DNA of 64,000 nucleotides from Cryobacterium fucosi (GCF_004403515.1 NZ_SOHH01000064.1:109431-173430); one strand, 5' to 3'; shown: positions 7,804 through 20,883, counted from the first letter of the stretch. Made by a program: numbers and translations. The notes: generated from the letters alone by a model not told the origin.

Positions 7804-10053
7804 ATCTCGCCAGCAGCCGAGTCCCCGCAGTCCGCCGGTCCGAAGACCACCTATTCCCTGGTGGTGGTGTCGAACCGTTTGCCGGTTGATTTCGAGGTTG
7901 CCGAGGACGGCACGGAAAACTGGCGCACCTCGCCCGGCGGCCTGGTCACCGCCCTCGAGCCGCTGATGCGTGCCTCCGACGGTGCCTGGGTGGGCTGGCC
8001 GGGGGTTGCCGACCGTTCCTTCGCCCCGTTCGTCAACGACGGGATCTCGATCGTTCCGGTTCGCCTGAGCGGCGCGGAACTGGAGGACTACTACGAGGGG
8101 TTCTCCAACGACACGATCTGGCCGCTGTACCACGACGTGATCGCCCCGCCGAGCTTCCACCGCGAGTGGTGGGAGGCCTACGTGCGGGTCAACCGGCGGT
8201 TTGCCGAGGAGGCCGCGGCCGCCGCGTCGACCGGCGCGACGGTCTGGGTGCACGACTACCAGCTGCAGCTCGTGCCGCGGATGCTGCGCGAGGCCCGCCC
8301 CGACCTCGTGATCGGCTTCTTCAATCACATCCCGTTCCCGTCGTACGGGATCTATGCCCAGCTGCCGTGGCGCAAGCAGATCCTCGACGGCCTCCTCGGC
8401 GCCGACCTGATCGGCTTCCAGCGGGCAGCCGACGCCGGGAACTTCTCCTCGGCTGTGCGCCGCCTCTACGGCTACCCGACCCGCGGGGTCGCCATCGACG
8501 TGCCCGGTCACCACGGCGTGCATCGCCGCGTCATCGCCAGGCACTTCCCCATCTCCATCGACGCCAGGTCATACGAGGAACTGGCCAGGCGACCCGACGT
8601 GCAGGAGCGGGCCCGACAGATCCGGCAGGATCTCGGCAACCCGAATACGATCCTGCTCGGCGTGGACCGCCTCGACTACACCAAGGGCATCGCGCACCGG
8701 ATCAAGGCCTTCGGCGAGCTCCTCGAAGACGGCAGCGTGAGCGTGGAGGACGTGACCCTGGTGCAGGTCGCGAGCCCGTCCCGCGAGCGGGTCGGGCCCT
8801 ACATCGCCCTCAGGGATGAGATCGAGCTCGCCGTCGGCCGTCTCAATGGCGACTATTCCACCATCAGCCACTCCGCCATCAGCTATCACCACCACGGCTA
8901 CCCGCGCGAGGAGATGGTGGCCCTCTACCTTGCCGCCGACGTGATGCTCGTGACCGCGCTCCGTGACGGGATGAACCTCGTCGCCAAGGAGTACGTCGCC
9001 GTGCGGTTTGACCGCGACGGCGTGCTCGTGCTCAGCGAGTTCGCCGGCGCAGCGGACGAGCTCAAGCAGGCCGTCCTGATCAACCCGCACGACATCGACG
9101 GGCTCAAGGCGGCCATCCTTCGGGCCATCGCCATGCCCCGGCAGGAACGCCTGCGACGGATGCGCGCCCTTCGCCGCAAGGTCTTCGACAACGATGTGGC
9201 CGCCTGGTCCACCGCGTTCCTCCGCACCCTCACCGAAGGAGCCGCCGTGCGCCCCGGCATCCCCGACGCCCTCGCCGCCGCCCTCAGGGACGTCACGAGC
9301 ACCGGCACCCTGCTCGTCGCCCTCGACTTCGACGGAACGCTCGCCCCGCACGTGGACAACCCGGAGGACGCCCGAGCCGTCGACGGCACGCGCGACGCCG
9401 TGCAGCGCCTGCTCGACCAGGACGGCGTGCGGGTCGCGTTCGTGTCGGGCAGGGCCCTGGTCAGTCTCCAGCACGTGTCGCAGCCGCAGAACGACGTGCT
9501 GCTGACCGGCTCGCACGGGATCGAGGTGCAGCTGGACACCCCGGAGATCGAGCTGGACCTCGCCGCCGCCGAACTCGAGCAGCTGGACACCCTGGCCCAG
9601 GTGCTCGAACGCATCTCCGGTGGGGTGGCCGGCACCTGGATCGAGCGCAAACCGGCCGGGCTCGCCCTGCACACCCGGCTGGCCACCCCGCAGGCCGCCC
9701 AGTCGGCGCAGAAGGAGGCCCGCGAGCAGCTCAGTGTGCTGCTGCCGGGGCTAACCGTGCGCGAAGGCAAGAACGTGCTCGAATTCGCGGTGCGTTCCAG
9801 CACGAAGGGCGACGCCCTGGAGCGACTGCGCCTGCACACCGGTGCCGACCATGTCTTCTACGCCGGGGACGACCTGACCGACGAGGACGCCTTCGCGGTG
9901 CTGGGGAAGGGTGACCTCGGCCTGAAGATCGGCGCGGGCGCATCCCTCGCCGGCTACCGGGTTCGCGGCCCGGAGGAGGTGCCGCTGGTGCTGGGAATGA
10001 TCGCCGATTTCCGCGACGCGGCCGCCGAGACGACCTCCCCGGCGGGAGTCTGA
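7804..10053 (+). CDS. otsA: Bifunctional trehalose-6-phosphate synthase/phosphatase (OtsA-OtsB fusion)
   Basis: The N-terminal two thirds are OtsA (GT20): VVVSNRLPVDF, SPGGLVTAL, VWVHDYQLQLVP, FFNHIPFPSYGIYAQLPWR, LGVDRLDYTKGI and LRDGMNLVAKEY, for UDP/GDP-glucose plus glucose-6-phosphate to trehalose-6-phosphate. The C-terminal third is a HAD phosphatase: LVALDFDGTLAPH and YAGDDLTDEDAF. One protein therefore makes trehalose, a cytoplasmic osmo- and cold-protectant. The start is uncertain. No in-frame ATG, GTG or TTG exists between about 7600 and 7861. GTG at 7861 would cut into the first beta strand, whereas ATC at 7804 follows GGAAG (7794-7798) at 5 bases, so I use ATC provisionally (749 aa). 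Confidence 0.9.
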   Translation: MSPAAESPQSAGPKTTYSLVVVSNRLPVDFEVAEDGTENWRTSPGGLVTALEPLMRASDGAWVGWPGVADRSFAPFVNDGISIVPVRLSGAELEDYYEGFSNDTIWPLYHDVIAPPSFHREWWEAYVRVNRRFAEEAAAAASTGATVWVHDYQLQLVPRMLREARPDLVIGFFNHIPFPSYGIYAQLPWRKQILDGLLGADLIGFQRAADAGNFSSAVRRLYGYPTRGVAIDVPGHHGVHRRVIARHFPISIDARSYEELARRPDVQERARQIRQDLGNPNTILLGVDRLDYTKGIAHRIKAFGELLEDGSVSVEDVTLVQVASPSRERVGPYIALRDEIELAVGRLNGDYSTISHSAISYHHHGYPREEMVALYLAADVMLVTALRDGMNLVAKEYVAVRFDRDGVLVLSEFAGAADELKQAVLINPHDIDGLKAAILRAIAMPRQERLRRMRALRRKVFDNDVAAWSTAFLRTLTEGAAVRPGIPDALAAALRDVTSTGTLLVALDFDGTLAPHVDNPEDARAVDGTRDAVQRLLDQDGVRVAFVSGRALVSLQHVSQPQNDVLLTGSHGIEVQLDTPEIELDLAAAELEQLDTLAQVLERISGGVAGTWIERKPAGLALHTRLATPQAAQSAQKEAREQLSVLLPGLTVREGKNVLEFAVRSSTKGDALERLRLHTGADHVFYAGDDLTDEDAFAVLGKGDLGLKIGAGASLAGYRVRGPEEVPLVLGMIADFRDAAAETTSPAGV

Positions 10054-10086
10054 GCGCTCGCCGACGTTCGGGGCCCGGCGACGTTC

Positions 10087-10092
10087 TAGACT
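10087..10092 (+). promoter_or_regulatory. -10 box of ilvD, leaderless
   Basis: TAGACT ends six bases before the ATG of ilvD at 10099, so transcription would start at or next to the A of the start codon. No Shine-Dalgarno is present in the 45-base gap after otsA, which agrees with leaderless translation. Inference from position only. Confidence 0.5.
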
Positions 10093-10098
10093 CAGTGC

Positions 10099-11793
10099 AT
10101 GCCTGAGTATGATCTGAAACCGCGCAGCCGCGACGTCACCGACGGAATCGAAGCCACCACCTCGCGGGGTATGCTTCGCGCGGTCGGAATGGGAGACGCC
10201 GACTGGGAAAAACCCCAGATCGGGATCGCCAGCTCCTGGAACGAGATCACCCCGTGCAACCTGTCCCTGGACCGGCTTGCCCAGGCGGCCAAGGAGGGCG
10301 TGCACTCCGGCGGCGGCTACCCGCTGCAGTTCGGCACCATCTCCGTCTCCGACGGCATCTCGATGGGTCATGAGGGCATGCACTTCTCCCTCGTCTCCCG
10401 CGAGGTCATCGCCGACTCCGTCGAGGTCGTCATGCAGGCCGAGCGCCTCGACGGCTCCGTCCTCCTCGCCGGCTGCGACAAGTCCCTGCCGGGGATGCTC
10501 ATGGCCGCCGCCCGCCTCGACCTCGCCAGCGTGTTCCTCTATGCAGGTTCCATCGCACCGGGCTGGGTCAAGCTCTCGGACGGCACCGAGAAGGACATCA
10601 CCATCATCGACTCGTTCGAGGCCGTCGGAGCTGTCAAGGCCGGCCGGATGACCGAGGCGGACGCCAAGCGGATCGAATGCGCGTTCGCCCCCGGCGAGGG
10701 TGCCTGCGGCGGCATGTACACCGCCAACACGATGGCCAGCGTCGCGGAGGCCCTCGGCATGAGCCTGCCCGGCTCGGCGTCGCCGGCCTCGGCCGACCGC
10801 CGCCGCGACTACTACGCGCACCGCTCCGGCGAGGCCGTCTTCAACCTGCTGCGCCTCGGCATCACGGCCAGGGACATCCTCACCCGCAAGGCCTTCGAGA
10901 ACGCGATCGCGGTGGCCATGGCCTTCGGCGGATCGACGAACGTCGTGCTGCACCTGCTCGCCATCGCGCACGAGGCGGACGTCGACCTCAGCCTGGACGA
11001 CTTCAACCGGATCGGCGACACCGTGCCGCACATCGGCGACCTCAAGCCGTTCGGCAAGTACGTCATGAACGACGTCGACCGCCAGGGTGGCGTGCCCGCC
11101 GTGATGAGGGCGCTGCTCGAAGCGGGCCTGATCCATGGCGACGCGCTCACCGTGACCGGCAAGACCGTCGCCGAGAACCTCGCGGAGATCGACCCGCCCG
11201 ACCTCGACGGCGAGGTGTTGCGCACGCTTGACAACCCGATCCACGCCAGCGGCGGCATCACCATCCTCAAGGGGTCGATGGCGCCGGAGGGGGCCGTCGT
11301 CAAGACCGCCGGCTTCGACAGCGATGTCTTCGTCGGCCCGGCCCGCGTGTTCGAACGGGAACGAGCCGCGATGGACGCGCTCACCGTCGGCGGGATCGAG
11401 AAGGGTGACGTCGTCATCATCCGCTACGAGGGTCCGAAGGGCGGCCCCGGCATGCGGGAGATGCTCTCGATCACCGCGGCCATCAAGGGCGCGGGGCTCG
11501 GCGCCGATGTACTACTGTTAACGGACGGCAGATTCTCAGGCGGCACAACCGGACTGTGCATCGGCCACATAGCACCCGAAGCGGTGGACGCAGGTCCGAT
11601 CGCCTTCGTGCGCGATGGTGATCTCATCCGGGTCGATATCGCAGCTCGCACGCTCGACCTACTGGTCGACCCTGAAGAGCTGGCTGCACGGCGCATCGGC
11701 TGGGCTCCACTCCCACCGCGCTACACCCGGGGAGTGCTCGCGAAATACTCGAAGCTCGTTCAGTCGGCGGCCGTCGGCGCCGTGACCGGCTAG
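10099..11793 (+). CDS. ilvD: Dihydroxy-acid dehydratase
   Basis: This 564-aa enzyme dehydrates 2,3-dihydroxy-isovalerate and 2,3-dihydroxy-3-methylvalerate to the 2-oxo acids used for valine and isoleucine. The three cluster cysteines are visible: [23 protein letters not shown] and [14 protein letters not shown]. The C-terminal half carries [14 protein letters not shown] and the length is normal. It opens the ilvDBNC group. Its mRNA is probably leaderless. The following ilvB starts 38 bases downstream and is likely co-transcribed. Confidence 0.96.
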   Translation: MPEYDLKPRSRDVTDGIEATTSRGMLRAVGMGDADWEKPQIGIASSWNEITPCNLSLDRLAQAAKEGVHSGGGYPLQFGTISVSDGISMGHEGMHFSLVSREVIADSVEVVMQAERLDGSVLLAGCDKSLPGMLMAAARLDLASVFLYAGSIAPGWVKLSDGTEKDITIIDSFEAVGAVKAGRMTEADAKRIECAFAPGEGACGGMYTANTMASVAEALGMSLPGSASPASADRRRDYYAHRSGEAVFNLLRLGITARDILTRKAFENAIAVAMAFGGSTNVVLHLLAIAHEADVDLSLDDFNRIGDTVPHIGDLKPFGKYVMNDVDRQGGVPAVMRALLEAGLIHGDALTVTGKTVAENLAEIDPPDLDGEVLRTLDNPIHASGGITILKGSMAPEGAVVKTAGFDSDVFVGPARVFERERAAMDALTVGGIEKGDVVIIRYEGPKGGPGMREMLSITAAIKGAGLGADVLLLTDGRFSGGTTGLCIGHIAPEAVDAGPIAFVRDGDLIRVDIAARTLDLLVDPEELAARRIGWAPLPPRYTRGVLAKYSKLVQSAAVGAVTG

Positions 11794-11831
11794 CGCTCAC
11801 CATTCGTCATCGAACTCAAGGACTTGATCAC

Positions 11832-15390
<3,559 letters not shown>

Positions 15391-15454
15391 CGACACGCGG
15401 AAGCGGGCGGCGTCGACCGGAGCCGGTCGGCCCCGCCCGGGCGAGGCTGGAGCG

Positions 15455-16183
15455 ATGACGAGGCCGCCGCCGCACGCGGTGCGCCGCCGCCTGGCGATGG
15501 CGGTACTGATCGGCGTCGTCGGATACGTCGTCGTGGACATCGTCCTGCAGGCGCTCCCGCCGCACTACAGCCCGATTCGCGAGGCCGAAAGCAAGCTGGC
15601 GGTGGGGCCGTTCGGCTGGATCATGAACCTGAACTTTCTCGGCCGGGCCGTGTTCACTTTCTGTGCGATCGGCGCCATCGGCCTGACCGGACCGGCCTCC
15701 CCGGCACGGCGCGCCGGGTTGCTGCTCCTGGCGATCGGGGGAGTGTCTTTGGGGATCCTGGCGTTCTTCCCGACGGATGTCGGCCCGACGGGCGTGAGCG
15801 CCACGGGCGTGAGCGCATCCGCCGAAAACGGGCTGCAGCCGGTGACGACGGCTGGCTTCGTGCACCTCGCCGTGGCGTCCCTCGGCTTCCTGGCCGCTCT
15901 CGCGGGGGAGTGCGTGCTCACGCGCTGGCTCAGGCACAGCCCGGAACTCGCTGCGGTCAGGGTTTCTGCGCTGGTCTTCGCAGGCCTCGCCGGGGGCGGA
16001 CTGCTCGGGATCGTGGTGACGAGCGCCCTCGCGCCGGACTGGCTCGGCCTGGCCGAGCGACTCTGCCTGCTCGGCATCCTGGGCTGGGTCTTCGTCGTGT
16101 CCCTGGCGATTCGGCGCGTGGGGGAGCCGGGGCGGCCCGAACCCTGCGGTTGGCCGGATGAAGCCGTGCGGAACAGCAGATGA
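15455..16183 (+). CDS. DUF998 family membrane protein
   Basis: A 242-aa protein with about six predicted membrane helices (first at 13-34, LAMAVLIGVVGYVVVDIVLQ) and the family-like loop HYSPIREAESKLAVGPFG after helix 1. DUF998 proteins are poorly characterised integral membrane proteins. The loop at residues ~107-125 contains two near-identical units (VGPTGVSATGVSAS). Its stop overlaps the upstream candidate start of the PhoD gene (ATGA at 16180). Confidence 0.75.
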   Translation: MTRPPPHAVRRRLAMAVLIGVVGYVVVDIVLQALPPHYSPIREAESKLAVGPFGWIMNLNFLGRAVFTFCAIGAIGLTGPASPARRAGLLLLAIGGVSLGILAFFPTDVGPTGVSATGVSASAENGLQPVTTAGFVHLAVASLGFLAALAGECVLTRWLRHSPELAAVRVSALVFAGLAGGGLLGIVVTSALAPDWLGLAERLCLLGILGWVFVVSLAIRRVGEPGRPEPCGWPDEAVRNSR

Positions 16184-17892
16184 ACAAACGCCCGGGGCGG
16201 GCGGTCCCTCAGGTCAAGTCCCCCCAGACTGGGGGGATGCCCCCTCTCACCCGACGTAATCTGCTGCGCTCTGCCGGTGTCTTCGCCCTCGCCGGCGCGG
16301 CAACAACGGTGGGCACGCTGCCCGCCCAGGCGGCCGTGCGAGCTCCTCTGGCCCCAACCGGTTTCCTGCACGGCGTCGCATCTGGCGACCCGATGGGGGA
16401 CAGCGTGCTGCTCTGGACCCGGGTCACTCCCGTCCCCGGGGCCACCCCGGGTTCCGGGGCCGGGGCCGACGTCACGGTGAAATGGGAGGTGGCGGAGGAT
16501 TCCGGCTTCCTCCGGGTCGCTGCGCGCGGATCCGTCAAGACGGGGCCGGGGCGTGACCACACGGTCAAGGTGATTGCCGGGGGACTGCGCGCCGGCACGA
16601 GCTACTGGTACCGGTTCAGTCTGGCCGGGGCGACATCCGTGACGGGCCGAACGCGCACGGCGCCGGCGGCCGGTGCTCCCGTTGACCGGCTCCGCCTGGG
16701 GGTGGTCTCCTGCGCCAATCTGCAAGCCGGCTACTTCACCGCCTACCGCCACCTCGCCGACCGGGGCGACCTTGACGTCGTGCTGCACCTGGGCGATTAC
16801 CTCTACGAATACGCGCCCGGCGAATACCAGGCCAGAGACGTCGTCGTGCGCCCGCACGACCCGGCCGTCGAGATGACCACCCTCTCGCACTACCGCCGCC
16901 GTCACGCGCAATACAAGACCGACCTCGACCTGCAGGCGTTGCACGCGGCGGTTCCGTTCGTCGTGACCTGGGACGACCACGAATTCGCCAACGACGCGTG
17001 GTCGGGCGGCGCCGAAAACCACACCGAGGGGGCCGAAGGGACCTGGGCGGCGCGGCGCGCGGCATCCCAGCAGGCCTACGCCGAATGGATGCCCGTGCGC
17101 TTCGAACCGGGCGGCCACATTTACCGCCGCTTCGCCTTCGGGTCCCTCGCGAGCATTTCGATGCTCGACCTGCGCAGCTACCGCAGCCAGCAGGCGTCGA
17201 GCATCGTCGACCCGGCCATCGGGAGCCCGGCGCGCACTCTCACCGGCGAGGCGCAAATGGACTGGCTCCTGGATGGTTTCTCCAGGGCCGATACCCAGTG
17301 GAAGCTCGTGGGCAACCCGGTGATGATCGCGCCCGTGCGGTTCCCCTCGACGCTCAGCAGCCAGGAGATCGGGGCGGTCGAGCAACTCCTCGGCACGACG
17401 ACGATCGACGGCGTGCCCTACAACGTCGACCAGTGGGACGGCTACACGGCGGATCGCAGCCGGGTCATCAGTCATCTGCGGGACAACGCGATTTCGGATG
17501 CCGTCTTCCTCACCGGCGACATCCACTCGGCCTGGGCGTGCGACGTGCCGGCCGACCCGCTCACCTACCCCACGAACGGCGCCTCCGTCGCCACGGAACT
17601 GGTCTGCACCTCGGTGACCAGTGACAACCTCGACGACATCCTGCGAACCCCGCCGCGCACGGCATCCGTCGCCGTCGAGGAGGCGTTCAAGGCCGCCAAC
17701 CCGCACGTGAAATACCTCGACTTCGACTCGCACGGCTTCTCCGTGCTCGAGGTCACGCCCGGGGCGCTGCGCATGGACTGGTACGTGTTGTCGGATCGCA
17801 CGAATCCCGCTTCGACGAGCACGCTGTCCACCTCGTGGCAGGTGACCGCGGGCAGCCGTGCGGTCAGCCGGGTGGGCGGGGGAGCACTGTGA
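16180..17892 (+). CDS. phoD: PhoD-type alkaline phosphatase/phosphodiesterase, Tat-exported
   Basis: A PhoD-family metallophosphatase that releases phosphate from phosphodiesters outside the cell. A twin-arginine signal (LTRRNLLRSAGVFALAGAA) is followed by an N-terminal beta domain (GFLHGVASGDP, VLLWTRVTP) and the catalytic part: GVVSCANLQAGYF, VLHLGDYLYEY, VTWDDHEFANDAW, and FLTGDIHSAW. Two starts are possible: ATG 16180, overlapping the previous stop, or ATG 16237 (MPPLTRRNLL), giving a short n-region. A C6/G6 hairpin (16218-16236) lies directly before the second. Followed by another Tat-exported phosphatase with a GTGA overlap. Confidence 0.9.
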   Translation: MNKRPGRAVPQVKSPQTGGMPPLTRRNLLRSAGVFALAGAATTVGTLPAQAAVRAPLAPTGFLHGVASGDPMGDSVLLWTRVTPVPGATPGSGAGADVTVKWEVAEDSGFLRVAARGSVKTGPGRDHTVKVIAGGLRAGTSYWYRFSLAGATSVTGRTRTAPAAGAPVDRLRLGVVSCANLQAGYFTAYRHLADRGDLDVVLHLGDYLYEYAPGEYQARDVVVRPHDPAVEMTTLSHYRRRHAQYKTDLDLQALHAAVPFVVTWDDHEFANDAWSGGAENHTEGAEGTWAARRAASQQAYAEWMPVRFEPGGHIYRRFAFGSLASISMLDLRSYRSQQASSIVDPAIGSPARTLTGEAQMDWLLDGFSRADTQWKLVGNPVMIAPVRFPSTLSSQEIGAVEQLLGTTTIDGVPYNVDQWDGYTADRSRVISHLRDNAISDAVFLTGDIHSAWACDVPADPLTYPTNGASVATELVCTSVTSDNLDDILRTPPRTASVAVEEAFKAANPHVKYLDFDSHGFSVLEVTPGALRMDWYVLSDRTNPASTSTLSTSWQVTAGSRAVSRVGGGAL

Positions 17893-19166
17893 GGGGCACT
17901 GATCGACGCCAATTCCTCACCCTCGCCGCGATCGGCGGGGCGAGCATTGTGCTCTCGGCGACGCCCGGCGTCGCGTGGGCCGGCGCGAAGAAACCCGGCG
18001 GGATTCCCGCCGCGCGCACCCGGGTCTACGTGCTCGTCGTCGACGGTTGCCGGCCGGACGAGATCACCGCGGAGCTGACCCCCCGGCTGGCCGCGCTTCG
18101 CGCGAGCGGGGTCGACTTTCCGGCCGCGCGCTCCCTGCCGGTCATGGAGACCATCCCGAACCACGTGATGATGATGACCGGCGTGCGCCCCGACCGCTCT
18201 GGGGTGCCGGCGAACTCGGTCTACGTCCGGGCCGAGGGCGCCGTGCGCACCCTCGAGCGGGCGACCGACCTGCGCTTCCCCACCCTGCTCGAGCGGCTGC
18301 GCGAGCGGGGGTACACGACCGGTTCGGTGCTGAGCAAGGAGTATCTCTTCGGCGTGTTCGGTGAGCGTGCGAGCTACCGCTGGGAACCGTCGCCGGTGAT
18401 CCCGGTGACCGGCCACGCACCCGACACGGCCACGATGGATGCCCTGATCGCCATGGTCGACTCCCAGGACCCGGACTTCGTCTTCACGAACCTCGGCGAC
18501 GTGGACCGGGTGGGGCATTCGGATGTTACCGGCACGACCCTGCAGGCCGCCCGAACCGGCGCGCTCCGGCAGACCGACGGGCAGGTCGGCCGGTTCGTCG
18601 ACCATCTGCGGGCGGCGGGCACGTGGGAGAGCAGCGTGCTCATGGTTCTGGCCGACCACTCCATGGACTGGTCGATCCCCTCGAACGTCATCTCCGTCGA
18701 CCGGATCCTGTCGGATCGTCCGGAGCTGCGCGCGCAGATCGCGATCGCGCAGAACGGCGGCGCCGACCTGCTCACCTGGACCGGGGGAGAGGCCGGCCGC
18801 GTGCCGGGCCTCGCCGAGGTGCGGCGGCTCGTTGCGGGGCATCCCGGCGTGCTGTCGATCCACGAACCGGGCGAGCTCAGGCTCGGGCCGGAGGCCGGCG
18901 ACCTTGTCGCGTACTGCCGGGCGGGCTGGCGGTTCTCGGATCCCTACATCGTGTCCAACCCGATTCCGGGCAACCACGGACACCCGGCCACGGAACCGAT
19001 TCCCTTCTTCATCTCCGGCGGAAGCCCGAGGCTCGCCACGGCCAGGGTGCTCTCCGAACCGGCGAGGACCGTCGATGTCGCCCCCACGGTGGGTGCGCTC
19101 TTCGGGCTCGGCGCACCGAAGGGCGGCTATGACGGGACGGCGCGGATCACGGCGTTCGTTTCGTAA
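17889..19166 (+). CDS. Alkaline-phosphatase-superfamily hydrolase (type I phosphodiesterase/nucleotide pyrophosphatase), Tat-exported
   Basis: A 425-aa secreted enzyme. Tat signal GTDRRQFLTLAAIGGAS, then VYVLVVDGCRPDEIT (metal Asp), the nucleophile region SLPVMETIPNHVMMMTG, FTNLGDVDRVGHSD (Asp/His metal ligands), MVLADHSMDW (Asp-His) and a late GNHGHPATE (His). These match phosphodiesterase/nucleotide-pyrophosphatase enzymes that cleave nucleotide or lipid phosphodiesters. The GTG overlaps the PhoD stop by 4 bases, so both phosphatases are made together, suggesting a phosphate-scavenging pair. No PHO box was identified. Confidence 0.85.
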   Translation: MRGTDRRQFLTLAAIGGASIVLSATPGVAWAGAKKPGGIPAARTRVYVLVVDGCRPDEITAELTPRLAALRASGVDFPAARSLPVMETIPNHVMMMTGVRPDRSGVPANSVYVRAEGAVRTLERATDLRFPTLLERLRERGYTTGSVLSKEYLFGVFGERASYRWEPSPVIPVTGHAPDTATMDALIAMVDSQDPDFVFTNLGDVDRVGHSDVTGTTLQAARTGALRQTDGQVGRFVDHLRAAGTWESSVLMVLADHSMDWSIPSNVISVDRILSDRPELRAQIAIAQNGGADLLTWTGGEAGRVPGLAEVRRLVAGHPGVLSIHEPGELRLGPEAGDLVAYCRAGWRFSDPYIVSNPIPGNHGHPATEPIPFFISGGSPRLATARVLSEPARTVDVAPTVGALFGLGAPKGGYDGTARITAFVS

Positions 19167-19178
19167 TCCGGCCTCAGC

Positions 19179-19220
19179 GGACCAAAGTCCCTAGGTCCGT
19201 TGCGCCCTCCGGGATACGGT
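19179..19220 (+). promoter_or_regulatory. DevR/DosR-like box and -10 element of the alcohol dehydrogenase gene
   Basis: GGACCAAAGTCCC (19179-19191) is a close match to the actinobacterial DevR/DosR palindrome (GGGACTTTAGTCCC type). It is immediately followed by a second half-site, TAGGTCC (19192-19198). A -10-like TACGGT lies at 19215-19220, placing the box centre about 42 bases before the expected start site, the usual activating position. Regulator binding is inferred. Confidence 0.5.
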
Positions 19221-19292
19221 CTGAGTGCCCTGAGAGCCGAGCGTCACGTGTAGGGCAGATCACGCCCGGCAGATCAAGCATGAGGAGGAACC

Positions 19293-20366
19293 GTGAAGGC
19301 ATTGGTATACGGCGGACCGGGGAAGAAGTCGTGGGCTGAGGTGCCGAGTCCGCAGATCCTGCATCCGACCGACGCGATCGTGCGAGTCGACACGACCACG
19401 ATCTGCGGTACGGACCTGCACATTCTCAAGGGTGACGTGCCCGCGGTGCAGGTGGGTCGGATCCTCGGCCACGAGGGCGTCGGGACCATCATCGAGGTCG
19501 GTTCCTCGGTGGACAGCCTCTCGGTGGGTGACCGGGTCATCATCTCCTGCATCAAGTCCTGCGCACACTGCGCGAATTGCAAGGTCGGACTGTACTCGCA
19601 TTGCCTCGGTGACGAGGGCAGGTCTGGAATCGGCTGGGTGTTCGGCCATTTGATCGACGGCACCCAGGCCGAGTTCGTTCGCGTGCCCTATGCGGAGAAC
19701 TCGCTCCACAAGCTCCCACCGGGCGTCAGCGACGAAGAGGCCGTCATGCTCTCGGATATCCTGCCGACGGGCTTTGAGATCGGGGTGGTCAACGGCAGGA
19801 TCAAGCCGGGAGACGTCGTCGCCGTGATCGGGGCCGGGCCGGTCGGCCTGGCCGCCATCGCCACGGCCGGGCTCTACGGCGCCGGCACGATCATCGCCAT
19901 CGACACCGACCGGAACAGGCTGGACCAGGCCAGGCACTTCGGCGCGACCCATTCGGTCGTCTCAGGCAGCCCGGATTGGAAGCGGAGCGTGCTCGACCTG
20001 ACCGACGGCGCGGGCGTCGACGTCGCGATAGAGGCGGTCGGGCTGCCGGAGACCTTCACCATGGCGATCGACGTGGTGCGCCCAGGCGGCAGCGTCGCCA
20101 ACGTCGGTGTGCACGGGAAGCCGGTCGAACTCCACCTCGAAGAGCTGTGGATCCAGAACATCACCATCAGCACGGGGCTGGTGAACACGAACACCACACC
20201 GATGCTGCTGAAGCTCGTCGCCCAGCGGAAGATCCCAGCCGGGAAACTGGCCACCCATCGATTCCGGTTCGACCAGTTCCTTGACGCCTATGACACCTTC
20301 TCCCGCGCGGCGGAAACCAAGGCGCTCAAGGTTGTGATCAGCCGGGGGGATCTGGCACCCCGCTAA
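19293..20366 (+). CDS. Zinc-dependent alcohol dehydrogenase (MDR family)
   Basis: A 357-aa medium-chain dehydrogenase. Catalytic zinc ligands: Cys in TTTICGTDLHIL and His/Glu in ILGHEGVGTI. Structural zinc: four Cys within CIKSCAHCANCKVGLYSHC. NAD(P) fold: VAVIGAGPVGLAAIATAGLYG. It should interconvert an alcohol and aldehyde/ketone; substrate unknown. GTG start with AGGAGG 5 bases upstream (19283-19288). The promoter contains a DevR-like box, suggesting induction under low oxygen or dormancy. It is followed by two small membrane-protein genes with their own probable promoter. Confidence 0.9.
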   Translation: MKALVYGGPGKKSWAEVPSPQILHPTDAIVRVDTTTICGTDLHILKGDVPAVQVGRILGHEGVGTIIEVGSSVDSLSVGDRVIISCIKSCAHCANCKVGLYSHCLGDEGRSGIGWVFGHLIDGTQAEFVRVPYAENSLHKLPPGVSDEEAVMLSDILPTGFEIGVVNGRIKPGDVVAVIGAGPVGLAAIATAGLYGAGTIIAIDTDRNRLDQARHFGATHSVVSGSPDWKRSVLDLTDGAGVDVAIEAVGLPETFTMAIDVVRPGGSVANVGVHGKPVELHLEELWIQNITISTGLVNTNTTPMLLKLVAQRKIPAGKLATHRFRFDQFLDAYDTFSRAAETKALKVVISRGDLAPR

Positions 20367-20376
20367 CCTAGAGCTT

Positions 20377-20883
20377 ATGAACTCTCAACGCGATGAGGAT
20401 GCCCTGGGCTGGGCCGGCGACGATGACCCGACCCTTCAGTCCGGGACGGCCGAGAGCACACCAGGCAGCGCCGACGTCCCGCCGGCAGCACCAGAGCCGC
20501 CGACCGCAGCAGAGCCGCCGGCGGGGTGGACGGTCGCCGGGCCGACGGCGGCCGTCGAGGCGGACAACGAACGCCGACGGGCCGCGACGCCGATGGGGTC
20601 GTTCACCCTGATCGCCCTCGGCGTGTTCGGCGGGATCTACCTGCTCTACACGATCGGCTGGTTCATCGGCATCTCCCGGATCGACAATCCCCTGTCCGAC
20701 GCCGTCGGACAGTTCATGTTCTCGCTCGGACTGTGGCTCGCGGTCGCGGCCCCCGCCGCCTGGTTCGGCGCGACCTTCTGGCTGACCCGCACCGGGCCAC
20801 GGGCCAGACTCGCGGTGCTGCTGCTCGGTGTCCTCCTGCTCGCCCCCTTGCCCTTCATCATCAACGCCGGGGGAATCTCATGA
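20377..20883 (+). CDS. Membrane protein with disordered acidic N-terminus
   Basis: A 168-aa protein of unknown function. Residues 1-70 are rich in Asp, Glu, Pro and Ala and have no predicted fold. Three hydrophobic helices follow: about 72-90 (FTLIALGVFGGIYLLYTIGW), 107-130 and 138-160. TAACCT (20364-20369) ends 7 bases before the ATG, so a leaderless mRNA starting here is possible; the TAA of that box is also the stop codon of the dehydrogenase. The next gene overlaps by ATGA. The pair probably acts together in the membrane. Proteins with Pro/Ala-rich ends like this are sometimes mislabelled as DNA polymerase tau-like; I see no support for that. Confidence 0.7.
   Translation: MNSQRDEDALGWAGDDDPTLQSGTAESTPGSADVPPAAPEPPTAAEPPAGWTVAGPTAAVEADNERRRAATPMGSFTLIALGVFGGIYLLYTIGWFIGISRIDNPLSDAVGQFMFSLGLWLAVAAPAAWFGATFWLTRTGPRARLAVLLLGVLLLAPLPFIINAGGIS

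Noticed and set aside
20377..20883. DNA polymerase III tau-like protein
   Set aside because: Similarity could only come from the Pro/Ala-rich N-terminus; the rest is three membrane helices.
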